The notes under the pieces are model-generated. The model made no database searches. It was given only the letters and a program-made list of their open reading frames with translations, and was not told the DNA's origin. Source: an uncultured Lachnospiraceae bacterium (GTDB lineage: Bacteria; Bacillota; Clostridia; Lachnospirales; Lachnospiraceae). Taken from it: a stretch of 21,011 nt of DNA. A program made the position numbers and the translations under genes. This document shows positions 7,849 to 16,180 of this stretch, in pieces. Positions within the stretch are counted from its first letter, which is position 1. The number at the start of each line of letters is the position of its first letter. The stretch lies in the NCBI GenBank assembly GCA_937885345.1, contig CAKZZH010000103.1:1-21011 (forward strand), read 5' to 3'.

Positions 7849-9177
7849 TTAAATCTCTCCTGTCGTTTCTTCGGCCGGCTGCACTTTCTTGGCAACCTCC
7901 GCTTTCTTAATCACATTGCCCGCGACTTCAAGAATAGTAAAAGAATACTCTTCGCATTCATAAGTCTCGCCTACATTATCCTGCGTGGGAATACTTCCGA
8001 GAAGCGATATCACAAGGCCGTTAAGTGTCTCATAATCCTCGCTCTTAAAGGAAGATCCCAGAAGTTCATTAAGCTCGTCAAGCGTTGTAAAGCCATCAAG
8101 AATATAGCTTCCCTCATCGCCCCTGCTTACCGCTTCCTCTTCTTCGTCATACTCATCAAGTATATTTCCGACGATTTCCTCGATAATATCCTCCATTGTT
8201 ATGATTCCCGCGGTCTGTCCGTACTCATCCACAACAACTCCGAGGTGCACTTTATCCTTCTGCATATCCTTGAGAAGTTCGTCAATATCCCTTGTTTCCG
8301 GAACATAATAAGCCGGCCTTAAGAGATTTCTTATTGCCGATATTTCCTTTTTACGATTGGGTATAACCCTGTATAAAATAAGAGCATCCCTGATATGAAG
8401 GGTACCCACGATGTGATCGATATCCTCGTCATATACCGGGAAGCGTGAAAACTTGCCGTCTATATACTGTTTTACAACATCCTCGAGCTTCATATGCGCA
8501 TCAAGCGCGACAACAACAGAACGATGCGTCATAACATCGCCCGCGCATTTGTCGTCAAGCTGGAAAATGTTATTGATCATTTCCGCTTCATCCTGTTCGA
8601 TCGTTCCCTGTTCCTGACCCTCACTGACCATATTGATAATGGCCGCTTCGGTAACCGCTTCATCATCATCCTTCGCGGATATTCCGAATATTCCGAGGAT
8701 AAGGTTGCGAAGAAGCGTTATTACAGCGCCGAAAGGCATAAAGATTATCGTAACCGCTCTGATGATGTATACTAACGCACAAGCGGTTTTATAAGGCTTT
8801 CGGGCTGCGCATTTCTTGGGGATCATAAAACCGAACAAAGAAATCAGAATAAGTATTACAAGCGCGATCGCGATGCTCACCCAGATTGATGAATTGTGCT
8901 GCTTTATGATGGGATCGCCGATCCATCTGTGGACCATAGTGCCGGCCATAAAGGTTGTTATAAGGATTGAAAAACTCAAAGTATTATCGAGCCCGTCCTG
9001 ATTTGTGAGCATTTTGGTAAGAAGCTTAGCTCTCTTCGAACCGCCCTGCGCTTCTTCACTGACCTGCTGCACACTGACATTGTCAAAGGCAGACTTGAAC
9101 GCATAACAGATCGAATCCATTATGAGAATCAGTACGAAGATAACTATTCCCGATATTAATAAAGGTTTTTCGCCCAT
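7849..9177 (-). CDS. CNNM/CorC-like membrane protein with CBS domain pair
   Basis: The 442-residue product has the HlyC/CorC/CNNM layout. A membrane domain (DUF21/CNNM type, about residues 7-165) contains several hydrophobic segments. A CBS pair follows: the first at about 214-270 (MTHRSVVVAL to HIRDAL), the second around 285-340 (LGVVVDEYGQTAGIITMEDIIEEIVG). A C-terminal CorC_HlyC domain covers about 355-420. Such proteins are linked to magnesium or other divalent-cation export or sensing; old 'hemolysin' labels for them are not informative. The start at 9177 is preferred because AGAAAGG lies just upstream and the sequence begins directly with a membrane segment. The frame is open further upstream to a non-favoured start at 9234. 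Its stop abuts the ftsK-type gene, so the two are probably translationally coupled. Confidence 0.9.
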   Translation of the reverse strand: MGEKPLLISGIVIFVLILIMDSICYAFKSAFDNVSVQQVSEEAQGGSKRAKLLTKMLTNQDGLDNTLSFSILITTFMAGTMVHRWIGDPIIKQHNSSIWVSIAIALVILILISLFGFMIPKKCAARKPYKTACALVYIIRAVTIIFMPFGAVITLLRNLILGIFGISAKDDDEAVTEAAIINMVSEGQEQGTIEQDEAEMINNIFQLDDKCAGDVMTHRSVVVALDAHMKLEDVVKQYIDGKFSRFPVYDEDIDHIVGTLHIRDALILYRVIPNRKKEISAIRNLLRPAYYVPETRDIDELLKDMQKDKVHLGVVVDEYGQTAGIITMEDIIEEIVGNILDEYDEEEEAVSRGDEGSYILDGFTTLDELNELLGSSFKSEDYETLNGLVISLLGSIPTQDNVGETYECEEYSFTILEVAGNVIKKAEVAKKVQPAEETTGEI

Positions 9178-9258
9178 ATTTCCTTTCTTCTCCCAGTTTA
9201 ATATCACATAAGGCGTATCCCGCAGACGGCACATTTACCGCCGCAGCGCTGATCGTCC

Positions 9259-10377
9259 TTAAACGTATTTACGCTCCACTCTTTCGGATATTCCGCAAAC
9301 AAATTCATAATCGAATTTACCGGAAATGCCGGCAAGTTCCTCAACACTTATTTCCTCGCCGCCATCACGCCCGATAAGCGTAACCACATCCTCAACCGAA
9401 GCGTCCGGGATATCACTGACATCCACCATCATCTGGTCCATGCAGATCCTGCCGAGGATCTTTGCTCTTCTGCCTCTTATAAGTACCTCTCCCCTGCCCG
9501 AAAGACTTCTCGGATAACCGTCCGCATAACCGACTGCAACAGTCGCAATACGCATCGGCTCAGGAGTTATAAAGGTTCTTCCGTAGCTGACTCCTTCACC
9601 GGCCGGAACATCCTTCACAAAGATTATGTGGCTTTTCAGTTCAAGCACGGGATGATATTTCATATTCGGGTCCACCTCATCCGAAGGCGTGAGACCGTAT
9701 AAAACGATTCCCATCCTGACCATATCAAGCGCATATTCAGGCATATCAATACATGTCGCCGAATTGGCGCAGTGCCTTATCGCGAATCTGACGCCTCGCT
9801 TTTCAAGGCTTTTGATAACCTGCATAAAATCCGAATACTGCTGCCTTGCAAAAGTCTTATCCTTCTCATCGGCCGTCGCAAAATGCATAAAAATGCCCTC
9901 GCAGTCAAGCCCTTTAAGACCTGTTATATATTCAATATCATCAATTGTCTCATCACATACCGGGAAGCCTATACGGTTCATTCCGGTATTTATCTTGATA
10001 TGGCAAAGTGCCTTATGTCCGAGCACCATCGCCGTATCATTTATATCATCCGCCATCCGCCTCGTAAGAAGCGCGAAAGTGATATCATTTTTGATCATAG
10101 TCTCATATTCGGCCTTACAAACATAACCGAGTATAAGGATCATATTGGTAATGCCGGCATTTCTAAGCTCCATCGCCTCTCTGACGGTTGCAACCGCAAA
10201 CCCGTAAACACGGTCCGAAAGCTCCTTGGCAACCCTTACCGCTCCGTGCCCGTAAGCATTGGCCTTGACCACCGCAAGAAGCTGCACGCCGTCTCCGACT
10301 CTCTTTTTAACTTCTTCCACATTTGCAAGAAGAGCATCTGTATGAATAACCGAATAAGTTCTCGTGAATTCTTCCAT
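9259..10377 (-). CDS. alr: Alanine racemase
   Basis: This PLP enzyme interconverts L- and D-alanine and supplies D-alanine for peptidoglycan. With ATG at 10377 the protein has 372 residues. The PLP lysine is then Lys38 in AVVKANAYGHGA, and the second catalytic base is Tyr265 in GVSYGRTF, as expected for fold-type III alanine racemases. ICMDQMMVDV (311-320) is another family block. GGAG lies 9 bases before this ATG; a longer frame beginning with TTG at 10407 adds ten residues without homology value. The gene follows the NAD(P)H-hydrate repair gene after 66 bases, a common neighbourhood for alr in Firmicutes. Its product links this unit to cell-wall growth, as does the downstream DNA translocase. 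Confidence 0.97.
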   Translation of the reverse strand: MEEFTRTYSVIHTDALLANVEEVKKRVGDGVQLLAVVKANAYGHGAVRVAKELSDRVYGFAVATVREAMELRNAGITNMILILGYVCKAEYETMIKNDITFALLTRRMADDINDTAMVLGHKALCHIKINTGMNRIGFPVCDETIDDIEYITGLKGLDCEGIFMHFATADEKDKTFARQQYSDFMQVIKSLEKRGVRFAIRHCANSATCIDMPEYALDMVRMGIVLYGLTPSDEVDPNMKYHPVLELKSHIIFVKDVPAGEGVSYGRTFITPEPMRIATVAVGYADGYPRSLSGRGEVLIRGRRAKILGRICMDQMMVDVSDIPDASVEDVVTLIGRDGGEEISVEELAGISGKFDYEFVCGISERVERKYV

Positions 10378-10443
10378 CTCACATATCTCCGATAAAATAC
10401 ACTGCAATCATCCACCCTCACGCGCGGGGGTAATCCAAATCGC

Positions 10444-11943
10444 CTATATCTGCGACACGATCGCACCTGCTGCAGATGCGATATCTCCGGCAATAAGCGC
10501 GTGTTCGCCTCTGTCCGCGCAGGCTCTCTCGCCCGCAAGTCCGTGCACATACACACCCATCGAAGCCGCACTTAAAGGATCAAGCCCGAGTGCCAGCATT
10601 CCGGCGATTATTCCGGTAAGTACATCACCAGCACCTGCTTTACTCATAGCGCCGCAGCCCGAATTATTGATAACTACTCTGCCGTCAGGCGCAGCGATAA
10701 CGCTTCTTGCGCTCTTAAGCACTGTTATCACACCCGCACTCGCAGCATACCGCTTTGCGGCTTTAAGCATGTCGTCCGAAACCTCCGAGTTATCAAGGCG
10801 CATAAGCCTTGCCATTTCGCCGATATGAGGTGTAATGATCACGGTATCGGCGTATTTCTTCATGGTATCATCAGGCATTTTCGCAATTATATTAAGAGCA
10901 TCGGCATCTATGATAAGCGGCACTTTGCCGTTTTCAAGCACATAACCGACTATCTTCACAGCATCATCGCTCTGCGATAAGCCGGGACCCATAACAATCC
11001 TGTCGGCCCTCTCGAGCGCCTGCGACAGAGATGAAGCACCGGCGGCGCCCTCACCGTCCGCATACTCAGTCACAATCGCCTCCGGCAGAAGTTGCCTTAT
11101 AACAGGTGCGGTGTCCTTATGCGTATATATTTCAACCAGTCCGGAGCCGCATCTGAAAGCAGCAAGCGCGCTAAGATAAGCCGCACCGCTGTACTGCCTG
11201 CTTCCTGCGATAATAAGCGTCCTTCCGTATGTACCCTTATGTGAAGAACTGATCCTTTTCGGAATTCTCGCAAGATCTTCCGCGGTAAAATACATCGCAT
11301 ATTCCTGCGTCTCAACGGCGTCGGGATAAAGTCCGATATCGGCAACCGTCACTTCACCGGCCGCGTCCTTGCCGTCGCCAAGCATCAGTCCTATTTTATT
11401 ATATCCGAAAGTTACCGTGTGATCGGCCTTAACGGAGCATCCGAGGGTTTTACCTGTCGATGCGTCAATTCCCGAAGGAATGTCAACGCTGACAACGGTT
11501 GCATTTGAAGCATTTACGGACTCAATAACTTTGGCGTAGATCCCTTCCACATTTCTTGTAAGCCCGGTTCCGAACAGGCCGTCTATTATTATATCATATC
11601 TCGAAATATCATCACTTCTGACAGTCCTTATATGGGATGCTACGGCAATGTGGTTTTGAATCTTGAAGGCTTCTCTCTCCTTCTCGCCTATTATGCATAT
11701 ATCGGCGGTAATTCCCTGCCACGAAAGGATTCTGGCCGCAGCAACCGCGTCACCGCCGTTATTGCCGGTACCCGCAAGAGCAAGTATTCTCGGCGTATGC
11801 TCATATGTAAGGCAAACCTCAGCCACCTTGACCGCAACAAAATAAGCCGCCATCTCCATAAGGGCTTCCGACGGTTTCCCGATCGTGCCTATCGTATAAG
11901 CATCAATATTCCGCGCTGCTACTGTTCCTATCGCCTTTTTCAT
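10444..11943 (-). CDS. nnr: Bifunctional NAD(P)H-hydrate epimerase / ADP-dependent dehydratase
   Basis: This enzyme repairs hydrated, inactive NADH and NADPH. The N-terminal YjeF_N epimerase half (about residues 1-215 of 499) contains GTGNNGGDAVAAARIL (58-73) and VSVDIPSGIDASTG (151-164). The C-terminal dehydratase half (about 225-495) is of the ribokinase-like fold. It shows KGTYGRTLIIAGSRQYSGAA (236-255), the IIDADALN segment (344-351), TPHIGEMARL (371-380) and the catalytic GAGDVLTG loop (437-444, Asp440). Both halves appear complete, so this is the fused form common in bacteria. The ribosome binding site is weak (GGGAAA), but the start agrees with the family N-terminus. It lies two genes downstream of rex, the NADH/NAD+ sensor, which makes a shared redox theme plausible. 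Confidence 0.95.
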   Translation of the reverse strand: MKKAIGTVAARNIDAYTIGTIGKPSEALMEMAAYFVAVKVAEVCLTYEHTPRILALAGTGNNGGDAVAAARILSWQGITADICIIGEKEREAFKIQNHIAVASHIRTVRSDDISRYDIIIDGLFGTGLTRNVEGIYAKVIESVNASNATVVSVDIPSGIDASTGKTLGCSVKADHTVTFGYNKIGLMLGDGKDAAGEVTVADIGLYPDAVETQEYAMYFTAEDLARIPKRISSSHKGTYGRTLIIAGSRQYSGAAYLSALAAFRCGSGLVEIYTHKDTAPVIRQLLPEAIVTEYADGEGAAGASSLSQALERADRIVMGPGLSQSDDAVKIVGYVLENGKVPLIIDADALNIIAKMPDDTMKKYADTVIITPHIGEMARLMRLDNSEVSDDMLKAAKRYAASAGVITVLKSARSVIAAPDGRVVINNSGCGAMSKAGAGDVLTGIIAGMLALGLDPLSAASMGVYVHGLAGERACADRGEHALIAGDIASAAGAIVSQI

Positions 11944-11978
11944 GGTATTTTCCCGAATCTCTTATTTCCCGTAAAATA

Positions 11979-12590
11979 TTATTCAGACTTCTTATCTTCA
12001 TTCTTCTTGGGCTTATCGAAGACTTCCATCATCTCCGGGCCGAGAAGGTCGTGCATATATGAGTAAATCTCGGTATTCTTGATTTCTTTATCCTGCTTGA
12101 TAAGGACTTTTTTCTTAAGTTCGATCCTGGTCTCATTAATCCATTTACCGAGAAGCTGTATATCATCATAATTCCGGTGTATACGCTTGTGGCAAACTCC
12201 TATGCCCTCGATTATAAGTGCGATATTGGCATCTCTTATTTTGGTGGGGATTTCCAGTTCTTCCTGCTCAAGCTGCTCTATCTTCTCGGTTGCCTCAAGA
12301 ACAAGTTTCTGATTACGCTTCATGATCTTCTCGCGCTTTGCAGAAGACTCTTCATCGGAATTGGCAAGAATCTCATTCATAAGATCCTGTTTGATCTTCC
12401 TGACTGCTTTAAGATCGTTGGTTATCTGACCTTGTCTCTTGATAAGCTCGTTAAGATTCTTCTCAAGCACTTTGATCTCAGGCGTTTTCTCGTTCTCAGG
12501 AAACAACCTGTACCATCTCTCATCAAGAGTAGCTATGGGAAGCTGCTTATATGCCGCATTCTTCTTAACTTCTTCGATAGTAAGTGCCAT
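11979..12590 (-). CDS. Hypothetical coiled-coil protein
   Basis: I do not recognise this 203-residue protein. It has no signal peptide or membrane segment and is highly charged, so it should be cytoplasmic. Residues about 37-120 are rich in Lys, Glu, Leu and Ile in heptad-like order (for example LEKNLNELIKRQGQITNDLK), suggesting a long coiled coil. The stretch 120-160 (IALIIEGIGVCHKRIHRNYD onward) is less coiled. The tail (190-203) is very rich in Lys, Glu, Asp and Ser. A G-rich ribosome binding site (GGGGGG) lies 8 bases before the ATG. It sits 27 bases after rex and 35 bases before nnr in what looks like one transcription unit. A structural or scaffold role is possible, but nothing here shows one. 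Confidence 0.85.
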   Translation of the reverse strand: MALTIEEVKKNAAYKQLPIATLDERWYRLFPENEKTPEIKVLEKNLNELIKRQGQITNDLKAVRKIKQDLMNEILANSDEESSAKREKIMKRNQKLVLEATEKIEQLEQEELEIPTKIRDANIALIIEGIGVCHKRIHRNYDDIQLLGKWINETRIELKKKVLIKQDKEIKNTEIYSYMHDLLGPEMMEVFDKPKKNEDKKSE

Positions 12591-12617
12591 AACTTATACC
12601 CCCCGGCATTACGCCAA

Positions 12618-13247
12618 TCAGTTCATCTTGGATATTGTGTAAGATAAAGTCATAAGGCTCTCGGAAAGGTGCACATTCTCAACCACAACTTTGTCGGGAA
12701 CCATGATATCGGTCGGCGCAAAATTCCAGATAGCCTTAACACCGGCTTTAACCGCACAATCCGCAATCTCCTGAGCCGCTTCTCTCGGTATCGTAAGAGC
12801 GATTATCTCGACATTGTTCTCCTTGATGTAATCCTCAAAATCGTCCATAGGATATATGTTATGACCGCCGGCCTGTGTACCCACAAGTGCAGGATTACTG
12901 TCAAAGAGCCCCATAACCTTAAAGCCTCTCTTTTCGAAATTACTGTATCCGGCGATCGCTCTTCCAAGGTTACCGGCACCCACAATGATCATATTGTGAA
13001 TCTGGTCGATGCCAAGGATCTTGGCAATCTGCTCATGAAGATTGGGAACATTATATCCATAACCCTGCTGCCCGAAACCGCCAAAATTGTTAAGGTCCTG
13101 CCTGATCTGTGAAGCGGTAACGTTCATTCTCACGCTCAGATCGTGGGAAGATATCCTCTCAACTCCACTTTCCATAAGCTCCTCGAGATGTCTGTAATAC
13201 CTCGGAAGTCTCTTAATAACCGCAAGAGAAATGTCACTTTTATCCAT
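12618..13247 (-). CDS. rex: Redox-sensing transcriptional repressor Rex
   Basis: Rex binds DNA when NADH is low relative to NAD+ and releases it when NADH rises, derepressing fermentation and other redox genes. The 209-residue product has the family layout. An N-terminal winged helix (about residues 8-65) contains the recognition segment VTASQIRQDLNNFGGFGQQG. A Rossmann NADH-binding domain follows with GAGNLGRAIAGY (90-101) and the acidic FDSNP strand end (115-119). A C-terminal swap helix ends in LSYTISKMN. AGGAG lies 11 bases before the ATG. A Rex operator overlaps its own promoter (13344-13361), indicating autoregulation. It is the first gene of a possible eight-gene unit running to folD. 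Confidence 0.97.
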   Translation of the reverse strand: MDKSDISLAVIKRLPRYYRHLEELMESGVERISSHDLSVRMNVTASQIRQDLNNFGGFGQQGYGYNVPNLHEQIAKILGIDQIHNMIIVGAGNLGRAIAGYSNFEKRGFKVMGLFDSNPALVGTQAGGHNIYPMDDFEDYIKENNVEIIALTIPREAAQEIADCAVKAGVKAIWNFAPTDIMVPDKVVVENVHLSESLMTLSYTISKMN

Positions 13248-13332
13248 GAGTCATCTATCTCCTAAATCAAATAATATTATAATCCCAAACATGCCTTATT
13301 CATATAAAATATTTGTTGCTATAATTACTTAT

Positions 13333-13361
13333 ATTGTACTAGATTGTTAATGTTTTATCAA
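13333..13361 (-). promoter_or_regulatory. Promoter of the rex-led unit
   Basis: On the minus strand TTGATA (13361-13356) and TACAAT (13338-13333) are separated by 17 bases, a strong vegetative match. The start of transcription would be near 13326, leaving a leader of about 80 bases before rex. The -35 box and most of the spacer lie within the Rex operator. Confidence 0.75.
13344..13361. promoter_or_regulatory. Rex operator
   Basis: TTGTTAATGTTTTATCAA matches the known Rex consensus TTGTTAA-N4-TTAACAA at 13 of 14 defined positions. It covers the -35 box and spacer of the rex promoter, so bound Rex should block RNA polymerase. Confidence 0.8.
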
Positions 13362-13414
13362 GATGTTTTGCATACCGGGGATTTATCGACTAATGTTTTT
13401 AAGCCGGATATCAC

Positions 13415-13443
13415 AAAAAGGCTGCCGTTTATAAACGACAGCC
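13415..13443 (-). terminator. Rho-independent terminator of the aroC-tgt-yajC unit
   Basis: The minus strand forms a 10-bp stem (GGCTG, one T-G wobble, CGTT) around a TATA loop at 13443-13420. Five T follow (plus-strand A at 13415-13419). It lies between yajC and the rex promoter and separates the two units. Confidence 0.9.
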
Positions 13444-13516
13444 CTTTCGGTACCGTAAATATATTTAACCTGCTTTATTCCTGACAGCCTGTTATTCCGA
13501 AAAATCGGGTAAACAC

Positions 13517-13867
13517 TTACTCCGGCTTCTCAACCTGCGTGATCGCTGACTTTGTCATAGGGATTCGGCAGTTCTTGTTGTTACCGAACTCAACGATAAC
13601 GGTATCATCGGTGATATCGATTATAACACCGTAGAAACCGCTGGTCGTAAGAACGCTGTCGCCGACTTCCATCTTGGAAAGAAGCTCCTGCTGCTCTTTC
13701 TGCTGCTTCTTCTGAGGTCTGATGGCAAGAAAGTACATAAGTGCACCGAAGATTACGATGTACACAACGATCATGATAATGTTCTTCGGATCAAAACCTG
13801 AAGATGCATTCGTAGTTGTTGTCTCTGTTGTTGTCTCTGCCAAAATAAGTGCGTTAATTAGATTCAT
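13517..13867 (-). CDS. yajC: Preprotein translocase auxiliary subunit YajC
   Basis: YajC is a small inner-membrane protein that accompanies the SecDF part of the Sec export machinery. The 116-residue product has one membrane helix (about residues 29-48) followed directly by the family mark RPQKKQQKEQQ (50-60). It ends in a small beta-rich cytoplasmic domain with VGDSVLTTSGFYGVI. The N-terminal stretch is unusually rich in Thr (residues 12-19) but short. Its ATG lies 14 bases inside the end of tgt in another frame, and its AAGGAGG is also inside tgt, so translation is probably coupled. tgt-yajC is a widely conserved pair. No secD or secF follows here; a terminator does. Confidence 0.95.
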   Translation of the reverse strand: MNLINALILAETTTETTTTNASSGFDPKNIIMIVVYIVIFGALMYFLAIRPQKKQQKEQQELLSKMEVGDSVLTTSGFYGVIIDITDDTVIVEFGNNKNCRIPMTKSAITQVEKPE

Positions 13868-14993
13868 TTGTAGATATCCTCCTTAATGTGTGGTCCTTAA
13901 ATTCCTTATATCTTCCTTCCTCAATGGCCACTCTTATATCTTCCATAAGATGATTGTAAAATCTGAGATTGTGGAGTACACAAAGTCTCATGCCCAGCAT
14001 TTCTTTGGCTTTGAGAAGATGCTTGATATACGCTCTGCTGTAATTACGGCAGGCGGGGCAATCGCAACCCTCTTCGATCGGACGAAGATCTTTTTCATAT
14101 TGCTTGTTGAAAAGATTCAGCTTACCCTCGCGTGTATATACATGTCCATGACGACCGTTTCTTGAAGGATATACACAGTCAAAGAAATCCACTCCCCTGT
14201 CAACCGCTTCAAGTATATTGGCCGGTGTACCGACTCCCATAAGATATACAGGCTTATCCTGAGGCAGGTGAGGAACGACAGCATCGATTATCCTATACAT
14301 CTCCTCATGACTCTCACCGACCGCCAAACCACCGATCGCGTAACCGTCAAGATCAAGCTTTACTATCTCTTTGGCATGTTCTATACGTATATCATCATAG
14401 GTTCCACCCTGATTGATGCCGAACAGGAGCTGTTCCTTATTAACGGTATCGGGCAGGGAGTTAAGCCTTGCCATTTCATTTCTACATCTTACAAGCCATC
14501 TGGTGGTCCTGTCAACAGATTTCTGCACATAATCGCGCGGCGCTGGGTTCTCTATGCATTCATCAAAAGCCATTGCAATGGTCGAGCCGAGATTCGACTG
14601 AATCTGCATGCTCTCCTCGGGCCCCATAAAGATTGGGTGACCGTCTATATGAGAATTAAAGGTCACGCCTTCTTCCTTTATCTTACGCATTCCTGCAAGG
14701 GAAAATACCTGAAATCCGCCCGAATCGGTGAGTATCGGTCTGTCCCAGTTCATAAAGCGGTGCAGACCTCCAAGCTCCTTAATAAGCTTGTCACCCGTTC
14801 TTACATGAAGATGATATGTGTTGGACAGTTCAACCTGTGTTCCTATATCATAAAGGTCCGTTGTCGCAACCGCGCCCTTAATGGCAGCGACCGTTCCGAC
14901 ATTCATAAATACAGGCGTTTCAATGACGCCGTGTACCGTTTCCATATGCGCTCTTTTGGCTTTGCCGCATGTGGCAATAACTTCGTATTTCAT
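13854..14993 (-). CDS. tgt: Queuine/preQ1 tRNA-guanine transglycosylase
   Basis: Tgt swaps guanine 34 in the anticodon of tRNAs for Asp, Asn, His and Tyr for a queuosine precursor. The protein has 379 residues from ATG at 14993. Family marks include LSNTYHLHVRTG, the active-site TDSGGFQVFSL (Asp90), GGLAVGE, and FDCVYPSRNGRHG with the nucleophilic Asp272. The zinc site is Cys310, Cys312, Cys315 and His341 (CDCPAC onward to LHN). This start shares one base with the aroC stop (TGATG), and GGAG lies 8 bases upstream; a GTG one codon earlier is possible but less likely. Its end overlaps yajC by 14 bases. No other queuosine synthesis genes are in the window. Confidence 0.97.
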   Translation of the reverse strand: MKYEVIATCGKAKRAHMETVHGVIETPVFMNVGTVAAIKGAVATTDLYDIGTQVELSNTYHLHVRTGDKLIKELGGLHRFMNWDRPILTDSGGFQVFSLAGMRKIKEEGVTFNSHIDGHPIFMGPEESMQIQSNLGSTIAMAFDECIENPAPRDYVQKSVDRTTRWLVRCRNEMARLNSLPDTVNKEQLLFGINQGGTYDDIRIEHAKEIVKLDLDGYAIGGLAVGESHEEMYRIIDAVVPHLPQDKPVYLMGVGTPANILEAVDRGVDFFDCVYPSRNGRHGHVYTREGKLNLFNKQYEKDLRPIEEGCDCPACRNYSRAYIKHLLKAKEMLGMRLCVLHNLRFYNHLMEDIRVAIEEGRYKEFKDHTLRRISTNESN

Positions 14994-16102
14994 CACTTTT
15001 TCTCCGAATTATAGACTGCTTTAACATTCTCAAGCTTGGCGCCCATATTCGATAAAATAAGATCAGCGATCGTGCAGGATGCCATAGCCTCGACAACCAC
15101 CACGGCTCTGGGAACCACGAGAGGATCGTGTCTTCCCTTTATCGAAACCTGAATATCTTCACCCGATTTGTTAACGGTGTCCTGAATACTCGCGATCGAG
15201 GGTGTGGGCTTAACGGCTGCGCGGAAAATAATATCGCTTCCGTCGCTCATTCCGCCGAGAACTCCGCCGCTGTGGTTCGTCTTCTTGGATATTTTACCGT
15301 TATCCATACAGAAGGCGTCATTGTTATCGCTTCCGCGGTGCCCGGCCGCTTCAAAGCCGTCTCCTATCTCAAAGCCTTTAACGGCACCGATCGACATAAC
15401 GGCATGAGCAAGAAGCGCATCCAATTTGTCAAATACAGGCTCTCCTATTCCGGCGGGAACGCCTTTGATAACGCACTCAATAATACCGCCGAGGGAATCC
15501 TTCTCGGATATCGCTTTATCAGCAAGTGCCGCGATCTCATCCACAACCCCTGCATCAGGAAGTGCAAAGGGATTCTTCTCTCTTTGAGCAATATCAAATC
15601 TGTCATAATCAATCCCGATGCCGGCAATGCTCCTGGTATAAGCACATACCGAAATACCGAGTTCTTCAAGAAACTTTGCCGCAACGGCGCCTGCCGCAAC
15701 TCTTCCGATCGTCTCTCTTCCGGAGGATCTGCCGCCGCCTCTGTAATCGCGAAAACCGTATTTGGCATCGAAAGTATAATCCGCATGTCCGGGCCTGTAA
15801 TAAGAAGCGATCTCGGAATAATCCGCACTTCTCTGGTTCTCGTTATTTATAAGGATCATTATGGGCGTGCCCGTCGTAAGGCCATCAAAAACGCCCGACA
15901 TAATATGACAGATATCACCCTCCTTCCTCTGCGTAACATACGCCGAGGTACCGGGCTTTCTTCTGTCAAGAAACGCCTGAACATCCTCCTCGGAAAGTCT
16001 GATCCCCGCAGGTGCACCGTCTATAACAACGCCTACTCCCGCGCCGTGGGACTCTCCCCAGGTTGTGATCGTATAATTCTTACCGTAAATCGAACCGGAC
16101 AT
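14993..16102 (-). CDS. aroC: Chorismate synthase
   Basis: AroC carries out the last step of the shikimate pathway, turning EPSP into chorismate for aromatic amino acids and folate. It uses reduced FMN without net redox change. The 369-residue length is usual. Conserved blocks are visible: TTWGESHGAGVGVVIDGAPAG near the N-terminus, RPGHADYTFDAKYGFRDYRG, RSSGRETIGRVAAGAVA, GGVLGGMSDGSDI and KPTPSI. The ATG at 16102 is preceded by an AAAGGA element. It is the first gene of aroC-tgt-yajC and lies just after the terminator of the zinc-ribbon gene. I could not identify a convincing separate promoter in the short gap, so limited read-through may supply its transcription. Confidence 0.97.
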   Translation of the reverse strand: MSGSIYGKNYTITTWGESHGAGVGVVIDGAPAGIRLSEEDVQAFLDRRKPGTSAYVTQRKEGDICHIMSGVFDGLTTGTPIMILINNENQRSADYSEIASYYRPGHADYTFDAKYGFRDYRGGGRSSGRETIGRVAAGAVAAKFLEELGISVCAYTRSIAGIGIDYDRFDIAQREKNPFALPDAGVVDEIAALADKAISEKDSLGGIIECVIKGVPAGIGEPVFDKLDALLAHAVMSIGAVKGFEIGDGFEAAGHRGSDNNDAFCMDNGKISKKTNHSGGVLGGMSDGSDIIFRAAVKPTPSIASIQDTVNKSGEDIQVSIKGRHDPLVVPRAVVVVEAMASCTIADLILSNMGAKLENVKAVYNSEKK

Positions 16103-16134
16103 ATACTCTTAATCCTTTATATATAATCATATTA

Positions 16135-16172
16135 AAAGCCCACGGCAAAGCCTCCGCCATGCCGCGGGCTTT
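16135..16172 (-). terminator. Rho-independent terminator after the zinc-ribbon gene
   Basis: A 13-bp stem (AAAGCCC, one G-T wobble, CGGCA against the matching right arm) closes a 12-base loop. On the minus strand it ends in TTTTAAT. It lies eight bases after the stop of the zinc-ribbon gene and upstream of aroC. Confidence 0.8.
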
Positions 16173-16180
16173 ATGTTCAC

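Noticed and set aside
15128..16126. Plus-strand open frame of 332 codons opposite aroC
   Set aside because: It is opposite an intact chorismate synthase gene and has no ribosome binding site or family resemblance.
16120..16148. TTGCCG and TATATA spaced 17 bases on the minus strand, a possible aroC promoter
   Set aside because: The start of transcription would fall within the aroC ribosome binding site, and the -35 lies in the terminator stem. Read-through or an unseen promoter is more likely.
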